From Phragmites australis (taxonomy: Eukaryota; Streptophyta; Magnoliopsida; Poales; Poaceae), in the NCBI RefSeq assembly GCF_958298935.1, contig NC_084924.1, positions 27,687,819-27,751,818 of the forward strand: a DNA stretch of 64,000 bases, given 5' to 3'. Below the pieces are notes generated by a model. That model did not search any database and had not been told where the DNA came from. It saw only the letters and a list, made by a program, of their open reading frames with translations. Made by a program: the position numbers and the translations under genes. The first letter of the stretch is position 1; the number at the start of each line of letters is the position of its first letter. This document shows, one piece after another, positions 58,001 to 64,000 of the stretch.

Positions 58001-59498
58001 AGGCATTGATATATAGCAATAAGTCCCTACCGGGGTGGTAAAAGCAGTTTTTTCTTCATCCTCTACGGCCATGCGAATCTGGTGATAACCAGAGTTTGCA
58101 TCTAAAAAACACAAAATATCACATCCCGCGGTTGCATCTACAATTTGATCTATGCGGGCCAAGGGAAAAGGATCTTTGGGGCAAACCTTATTTAGGTCGG
58201 TGTAGTCCACACACATGCGGAGCTTGCCGTTGGCCTTCGGGACGATAACTGGATTCGCTAGCCACTCGGGGTGGAGGACTTCTCGGATAAATCCAGCATC
58301 AAGGAGCTTGCTGACCTGCTCTCGGATGAATTCCTGGCTCTCAGGCGCCTACCGCCGGACCTTCTGCTTCACCGGGCGTGCATCCGGACGCACAGCGAAA
58401 TGGTGCTCGATCACCTCCCTAGGGATCCCGGGCATGTCGGACGGCTGCCATGCAAACACGTCGGCGTTAGCCCGAAGGAAGGTGATGAGCGCGCTTTCCT
58501 ATTTGCCGCCCAGGTCACCGCCGATTCGGACGACCTGGGAGGCGTCTTCACCCACCACGACCTCCTTCATAGGAACGGAGGCGTCAGTAGCGAGTCAGGG
58601 TTTGGATGAAGAGGGTCCTGGGCCCCCTGGGCAGCATTCGACCTCGGCCTGAGCTGAGACCAAGGCCAGGTATGACTGCTCAGCGCAGGAGACGGCACCA
58701 CCGGAGTCAGCGGTCACGGAGATGGGGCCTGCTGGGCCCGGCATCTTGACCGCGAGATATGCATAGTGCGCAGCCATCATGAACTTGGCAAGCGCTGGAC
58801 GCCCTAGGATGGCGTTGTAGGGGAGGGGGAGCTTCACGACGTCGAAGAGGACGTTCTCCGTGCGGAAGTTATCCTGACTCCCGAAGGTCACGAGCAGCTC
58901 GACCTGCCCGAGGGGCAGGGAGTGCCTGGGTGTCACCCTGCAGAACGGAAGCGACGGCTTTAGGCGCTTGGAGGGCACCTGCAGCTTCTTGAAGGCCTCC
59001 TTGGAGAGGAGGTTGAGGCCTGCTCCCCCGTCGATCAGCACCCTGCCGACCCTTACGTTGCAGATGGTGGGGGACACCACCAAGGGCAGTCGCCCCACGC
59101 CTGCAGTACTGGCGGGGTGATCGGCTATACTGAACGTGATCGGAGCGTACGACCATCTCAGGGGTCTTGCGGCTTCTTCGCTCGGGGTTGCCGAGCACAC
59201 CTCGCGCCGCATGGTCCTGATGCCGCGCCGCGAGGAAGGCGTGTAGGCGCCTCCGTCGATGAAGGCGACGGTATGCTCGGGTTCCTAAAAACTGAGCTCT
59301 GTGTTGCCGGGGGTGGCCTCAGCGTCGCCTTCCCCGCAGGACTCGTCGCGCTCCCTTTGACGCTGCTCGACGAGGCCCTTGACCGTACGGCACTCCGTGA
59401 GGTCATGCCATCTGGTCTGGTGGATGGGACACCATTTGCCTGGCTCGGGCCCGGCAGGAGCGGGGGCCCTTGCTGGAACGGGAGCCCGGGCGAGGGCT
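55043..59498 (-). pseudogene. gag(remnant)-pol of the Tat element: protease, RT, RNase H x2, integrase; nine stops, no frameshift
   Basis: One frame runs from 59498 to the stop at 55043. Order: gag zinc-binding end (WCPIHQTRWHDLTEC, about 59370-59430); protease LIDGGAGLNLLS (about 59005-59040) with DGG in place of DSG; RT with FGLRNAGSSFQR and YIDDLVVKS (about 57890-58000); first RNase H with a ~80-residue Pro/Glu/His-rich insert (57210-57430) before RPVYFVSEVL; second RNase H with HFDGSLSLKGAGAG and NMAEYEGL (about 56700-56860); integrase zinc finger H-x-H...C-x2-C (about 55960-56090), DDE residues in WGLDILGP, ITDN and QVERTN (55600-55900), and a C-terminal GPF motif (about 55150). Stops: 59285, 58595, 58499, 58349, 56942, 56624, 56114, 55754, 55208. 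It cannot give a full protein. The upstream edge is a deletion junction inside gag. Confidence 0.93.
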
Positions 59499-60169
59499 GG
59501 AACGCTTTGATCCTTACGACGTTATCCCAGATGGCACGGGACGGGACCCGTGCAATTAATGATCCCACGCCTCTCTGCCAGAATATGGCAGGAACTGACG
59601 TTGAGCGCGGTGGGAGCAGTTGGAGATGTCAGGCCATGCACGCTCATTAAATGCAGCCTTGGGCCTTTGACCGGTTGACACCTCGACGGTGGGTCCCTCA
59701 GGGGCCTTCGTGGGTTGTCGGGGTACCGAGTGCTCGGGGTACTGTTTACATCCCCGAGCACTCTTGCACGGACCTTCGGGGAACCGAGTGCTCGAGGGCT
59801 GCCACGTGCAGCCCTGAGCACTCTCTCCTGAGCACTCTTACACGGTCCCTCGGGTAACCGAGTGCTCGGGGGCTGCCGTGTGCAGCCTCGAGCACTCTCT
59901 CCCGGAACTTAGCTCTTCTGAACGTCGGGGGACTAGGATGCTCGGGGGTGAGTGTACACCTCCCCGAGCACTTTCTTCCCGGTACTTAGGCTCCGTGGAT
60001 CATCGGGGAACTGGGAGACTCGGGGGCCACCGACCGTGGCCCCGAGCACCTTCTCCCGGGACTTGGCCTTTTCTCATCTTGCAGGGGAGACCCCGCGGGA
60101 TGGCGCCATGTGGCAGATGACTGGCCTGGCCTCGGGATTCGGGGACCCCCGGTTCCTGATACACCGACA
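59499..60169 (-). repeat. 5' LTR of the Tat element, truncated
   Basis: Corresponds to 48819-49500 of the other LTR. The inner ~620 bp, including the LTR's CA end, are missing, and the sequence passes directly into the gag remnant. The outer end is at 60169 (TGTCGGTGTATCAGG on the minus strand). It contains the same five-unit palindrome array, with more C-to-T type changes than the left copy. Confidence 0.92.
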
Positions 60170-61614
60170 AATATCCTCCTATTTTCTTTTTTCAGAATTA
60201 ATTTTCTGGCAAACCTTTCGAGGCCCATTTTTATTCTGTTTCAACATCGATTTTGATGTTCAAATTTCACGGATCATAGGTATAGAGATACCAAATTAAT
60301 GATGTGAATATTTATGTTAGCGAACATGATGTTAGATAAACTCACCTTGAGATACTGCTGGGATTATTATTTGTAATATGTTATCAGTTGTTTTCTCAAA
60401 TGGTGTACATGCAGGATCCTTAGACCTGAGATCCTTATTTATTCTCATAATATGTAGTGACATACTTTATGATTGTCAAACGCTATTCCATAAATGGGTA
60501 GTTATAAAGGTAGTTTTTAGGTTTGTCATGAAACAGATCGTGAGGTTTGAGCGATCAAGATATAATTTGCCCCTCCTTGATAACGTGAGAGATATCTCTG
60601 GGCCCCTCGAGATAGTTGGATTGAGAAAGTCATGGTCAGGCCAATATATAATTAAAGAGTTAATCACGATAAATCCACTACTTGATGGAGTGAATGGTCA
60701 AGCTATCCCAAGGGTGGTACATATCTCGCATTAAGCTTGACTAATATCGTGAGACAAGGGATCGGCGCATGTGTATGTCAAGGTTCAACTGATATGATCT
60801 TTGTATATATTCAGAAGTCAATATGTCCTGCTAGAGGCTGCTATTGATTTCGGTTCGTTAAGGTTTCCGAGTCATAGTCGTTTGTGCATGAACCTAATGG
60901 GTTATACACTTAATAGGTTAGAACAAAACATACGGATTAGATTCATATATGATTTTGATTGGATTGTAATCCATGAGGAGTTAGAGTCCTAAAGGGCTTC
61001 CAACGTGGGAGCCCATTAGCGAGCTCTATATAAGGTGAGGTGTGTGGGATGAGGCAAGGGTGAGCCACTCTAAAACCCTAGCCGTAACCCTTCACACGAT
61101 CTCCTGAAACCCTAGTTGTGTGTGCGGTGCTAGTATACCAGTGCATGGTGATCCTGCCGAGTACGTGTGGATACCGTAGAGACATTGTTGCTATTGTAGC
61201 ACTGGTCTCCTCGGCGTGAAGATCGTGACGCTGCTGCTCAGCTGGTCGATGACTTGTTCGGCCAGTCAACATACTTGCTCGATGCTGGTTGCAAAACACG
61301 ACGCGACCACTCGGAACTGATCGAGGAACACAACGCGACCACTCAGAACTGGTCGAGAACTCAACGCACATGCTTGGAGTTGGTCAACGAACTAATCGAG
61401 GAGCACGACCACTTGTGCGGAGTTGGTCGTGGAGCTAATCGAGGAGCTGGTTGTGGAGTGTGATGCGTATGATGTTGGATCGATCTACTCCAACTCTTCT
61501 TCTGCTATGCTATGCGTCTAGTGATAACGATCTATAATCTCTTACTAGCATAGTTTCCTAGGTGAATATGGTAGATTTTTTTTTAGGCTAGCGTAGCCTA
61601 CGCGTTCCCTTACA
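60170..61614 (+). mobile_element. LTR fragment of another retrotransposon
   Basis: From about 60380 to 61614 the texture is that of a grass LTR: CCTTAGACCTGAGATCC (60417), a GATATCTCTGGGCCCCTCGAG phrase (60590), a TATA-like CTCTATATAAGG (61024) followed by AAACCCTAGCC, and an end like CGCGTTCCCTTACA at 61614. No primer-binding site follows and no gag-pol is present, so it is a solo or broken LTR. 61230-61470 contains degenerate tandem phrases such as AACTGGTCGAG and GACCACTCAGAACTGG. The left edge is unclear. Confidence 0.5.
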
Positions 61615-62102
61615 TCAGGTTCGTGTCCACCCGTAGCGACAGAACCTCCACTTCCCGGCTTCCATCGGCAGATTCCAGGGGCTTGGTGGACTCATTCCCA
61701 CCCCCTTAGAGGGCTCAACGCCCATGATCCAAAGTAGTCATGGCTTGGGGCTGGAGGTGGTGCTCTGAGCATTCTTCGAGAGTGAACCTAAAACTTGCGC
61801 TCCCATGAACATGAGGAAGACATCCATGATGGATAACTTACCTGGTCCGCTTCATGCCCCGGAAGGACTTCAGCAGGACAAGGACTGAGGCTGGTCTCTT
61901 GGGCGGCTTCTGAGGGGCACCTCCCCTAATCCTTACTCCTGGCGCAGGAAAGGTCACAACGACCAATGCACTCATGCCAGTAATCGCCTTTTCACAATCC
62001 TGATATAACACCTGTATGCAAGCAGAGTCAGTCATCACGGGTACAAAGGCTTGGCAGAAAATTCGAACTTATCGGAGTCTGAGCCGATGCTCTAGGTGTT
62101 GG
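61615..62102. other. Unassigned DNA with a possible minus-strand exon (62011-61842)
   Basis: On the minus strand a 170-bp open segment is bordered by GCATACAG (acceptor-like, ending at 62012) and CCAG/GTAAGTT (donor-like, at 61841). It would encode VLYQDCEKAITGMSALVVV and on, a sequence I do not recognise. It could be an exon of a decayed gene or of a captured fragment. No neighbouring exons could be identified. Confidence 0.3.
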
Positions 62103-63427
62103 TACTACTACAGAAAGGCTCATCAGTGTTGATTAAAAAATGCCACCAATACCGTTTATTAAACCTGCGCTGATTATTCAGCCCTGATAATTTATAACTA
62201 TCAGTGCTGGTTTGTGAATTGACACTGATAATGAGTATCAATGTCGGCCCACAATTCTCAACTGACACTGAAAAGTTTCTAGGAGCCAAAAAAATAAACA
62301 AGCTGACTCAATTTCGAGCCGGATCGACTACCACCCTGCCACCGCTACCCTAATCCGACAAGTCACCGACCGCTTTGTAGAACGGAACTAAAAACACACA
62401 AATGTCATTCAGATCGCATACATTACACTAGCATAAGAACAAGAACATATACATCCACAAGAACACACAAGACCATGTACTCGCAATTTTATTCTCTAAA
62501 CAGTGTTGTACAGATTGCATACATCCATAACACACACATCGCAGCACATCGAGCATGCCTCATCGGTGCTTTTTGGCCCGGATTCGGTGACTTTGCGTCG
62601 ACAGGAGATCAGCTATCGACAAGGTGTGAGCAACGGCGGCGCTCAGCTCCTGTGGGAAGCCGAGCTGACTTCAGGATGGCGGGGATCTGCTGTGTGAAAA
62701 ATGTTGAGTGAGAGACAGTGAGTCTCACCGTGCGTAGGAATCGGACGGAGGAGCGGTAGGGAGGTGGGTCGATGGCATGGCGGCAGAGAGGAGAGAAGGG
62801 TTCGCTGGACTTGGAGAAGAACTTGTTGCCAAGCTCAATTTGCTCGGGGAAGCATTGAATTGGGTTGGAGACGGCTCAGAGAAGCTCTACTCGTCCTCCC
62901 ACTCGCTCCTAGGCCTTGATCTTGCAACCCCCACGCTGGATCCCGCCGCCCCCGTGCTAGATCCTGTCGCCCCACGTGAGGAGGCCAACGAGGAGGGCAA
63001 GGAGGGCGTTGAAGAGGGAGGAGAGGAGTGGCTGAGGGGGGAGGAGACAAGGAGGCCAGCGAGCTCGAGGGGGCGAGGAGGCTGGGATGTGTGGCGAGAG
63101 AGAGACGAAGAGATACGTGTGTGTGAGAGAGAGAGACATGATCGTGTGAGAGAGAGCGTGAAAGAGAGAGGGGGGATTGAGATAGAGCCGGATATGACCT
63201 TAAATGAATCTAATAAAAATTTTGGGTTTGGTTCCCCCTTCAATGCCGGTTCAGAATAAAAGCCTGACACTGATACTATCAGTGCCAGCTTTTTATATCA
63301 GCCATCACTAATAATGGACGGATTTTTGTCTAATTGTGTTACGAACCGGCACTAATACACTATCAGTGTCGGTTTTAGCCTAACTGACACTGATGTGTCG
63401 GCATGAATGATCCTTTTTGTGGTAGTG
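62103..63427. mobile_element. Non-autonomous CACTA element, 1325 bp, TSD TGG
   Basis: The left end (T)ACTACTACAGAAAGGCTCAT and the reverse complement of the right end CACTACCACAAAAAGGATCAT match at 19 of the first 26 positions; the leading C has become T on the left. Both sides are flanked by TGG (62100-62102 and 63428-63430), the 3-bp duplication of CACTA elements. Subterminal repeats of ATCAGTG(C/T)(T/C)GG and GACACTGAT alternate at both ends. The GC-rich middle includes a 160-codon frame (62777-63259) rich in Glu, Gly and Arg that resembles no transposase, so a function is not claimed. Confidence 0.85.
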
Positions 63428-63442
63428 TGGAGTCGGAGTCGG

Positions 63443-64000
63443 ACCATAGTTGTTGCGTGTATAAGAGCCGAAATGGGAGTGGGTCCTTCCATAGTATGGG
63501 GGAACCATAAGTGAAGAGGGAATTGTGTAGATTTTGCATCTGCACATAGAAGTAATAAAAAACACACAAAATAGTAAGTAAGGAATTAATCCCATTATTA
63601 AGAATCCCATTATTAAGAATCCAATTATTAGCTATTTTGAAAAAATCCCGAAATTCTAAACTACTTGCTATAAAAAAAACTAAAACTCCTAATAACAAAC
63701 CAAAATCTCCTACACGATTAGTTACAAAAGCTTTTTGACAAGCACTTGCTGCAATCGGCCATGTAAACTAAAAGTCTATCAATAAATAGGAACACATTCC
63801 CACAAGTACCCAAATCTTTTTTTTTTATCAAGTTGGAACTAGTAACCAATCCCAACATAGAAGTACTTTAAAAAAAACTTATATACACAAAAAATCTATA
63901 ATATCCTTCATCGTGAGACATATAATCATCACTATAAATAAGAACCAAGATTCTTATAGTAGTAATTAGTATTAACATAATAGAAGTAAGGGGGTTGATC
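63443..64000 (-). pseudogene. ndhF: Plastid ndhF fragment in the nucleus (NUPT), degenerate, runs off the window
   Basis: Reading the minus strand from the window edge, translated pieces match NADH dehydrogenase-like subunit 5 of grass plastids: [14 protein letters not shown] (about 63955-64000), [11 protein letters not shown] (63915-63945), LVTSSNLI (63830-63860), [20 protein letters not shown] (about 63695-63760), [14 protein letters not shown] (63610-63655), then after a frame change [20 protein letters not shown] (about 63465-63530) and LIHATTMV ending at 63443. In plastids the protein is a proton-pumping antiporter-like subunit of the NDH complex. Here it has stops, at least one frameshift, and a 15-bp tandem duplication giving NNGILNNG. 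It is therefore a nuclear insertion of plastid DNA, not an active gene. The left end lies 15 bp from the CACTA element. Confidence 0.9.

Larger units (their letters stand above)
48201..60169 (-). mobile_element. Tat-lineage Ty3/gypsy LTR retrotransposon with an antisense gene, minus strand
   Basis: The element runs right to left. In its own order it has a truncated 5' LTR (60169-59499), a remnant of gag, protease, RT, two RNase H regions, integrase (ending 55043), a repetitive spacer, a gene on the opposite strand (50037-53361), a polypurine tract and a full 3' LTR (49500-48201). RNase H duplication, the pol order and an extra antisense frame after integrase are traits of the plant Tat lineage (for example Grande). 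The flanks GGGGG and AATAT give no target duplication. About 11.97 kb remain. It cannot move on its own: the primer site and most of gag are gone and pol has nine stops. Confidence 0.93.

Noticed and set aside
62777..63259. 160-codon plus-strand frame as a possible host gene.
   Set aside because: It lies wholly inside the non-autonomous CACTA element, runs into its subterminal repeats, and resembles no known protein.
1..64000. CRISPR arrays, rRNA genes, bacterial operons.
   Set aside because: Periodic repeats here are LTR palindromes, minisatellites and transposon subterminal repeats; no spacer-repeat array, rRNA core motifs or prokaryotic gene order were seen.

Overview
This is plant nuclear DNA, almost certainly from a grass (Poaceae). 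The evidence is one spliced gene with plant-type GT-AG introns and a GC-rich first exon, surrounded by nested remains of typical grass transposable elements: Tat-lineage Ty3/gypsy, Ty1/copia, a gag-only LTR element, CACTA, hAT, L1-type LINE and MITEs. The right edge holds decayed plastid ndhF DNA, which also fits a nuclear chromosome. There are no bacterial operons, CRISPR arrays or rRNA genes.

Layout. 1-10.5 kb: a MITE-like element, a hAT-like non-autonomous element (2354-3375), an LTR fragment (5390-6194) joined to a LINE fragment (6196-7020), and long unassigned AT-rich DNA. 10.6-20.24 kb: a decayed CACTA complex with a TNP2 transposase pseudogene, subterminal repeats, a captured LRR receptor-kinase fragment on the opposite strand, and the second CACTA gene ending in a partial Ulp1-like region; its right terminus is at 20240. 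20.3-24.1 kb: a minus-strand copia remnant (protease, gag, repetitive leader, probable 251-bp LTR). 24.5-27.0 kb: two MITE-like elements and a 5'-truncated LINE with a 15-bp target-site duplication. 27.45-30.77 kb: the only intact gene, six exons encoding a 353-residue membrane-anchored sulfotransferase-like protein. 30.8-37.7 kb: mostly unassigned DNA with one clean hAT MITE (8-bp duplication). 37.7-45.9 kb: a minus-strand LTR element with gag but no recognisable pol, its 5' LTR split by a 2.4-kb solo-LTR-like insertion. 47.4-48.2 kb: a truncated LTR-like piece. 48.2-60.2 kb: a 12-kb Tat-lineage retrotransposon on the minus strand. 60.2-61.6 kb: another LTR piece. 62.1-63.4 kb: a non-autonomous CACTA element. 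63.4-64.0 kb: an ndhF fragment of plastid origin.

The most notable object is the Tat element. Its gag-pol frame can be followed from 59498 to 55043 without a frameshift but with nine internal stops, all reachable by C-to-T change from CAG, CAA or CGA. Downstream of integrase it carries a convergent gene on the opposite strand, with its own TATA box, an 88-bp intron and a coiled-coil C-terminus. Its LTRs carry an array of short perfect palindromes. Unequal damage has removed the end of its 5' LTR, the primer-binding site and most of gag.

All coordinates and similarities come from reading the sequence by eye. Family names rest on recalled motifs, not on a database search.
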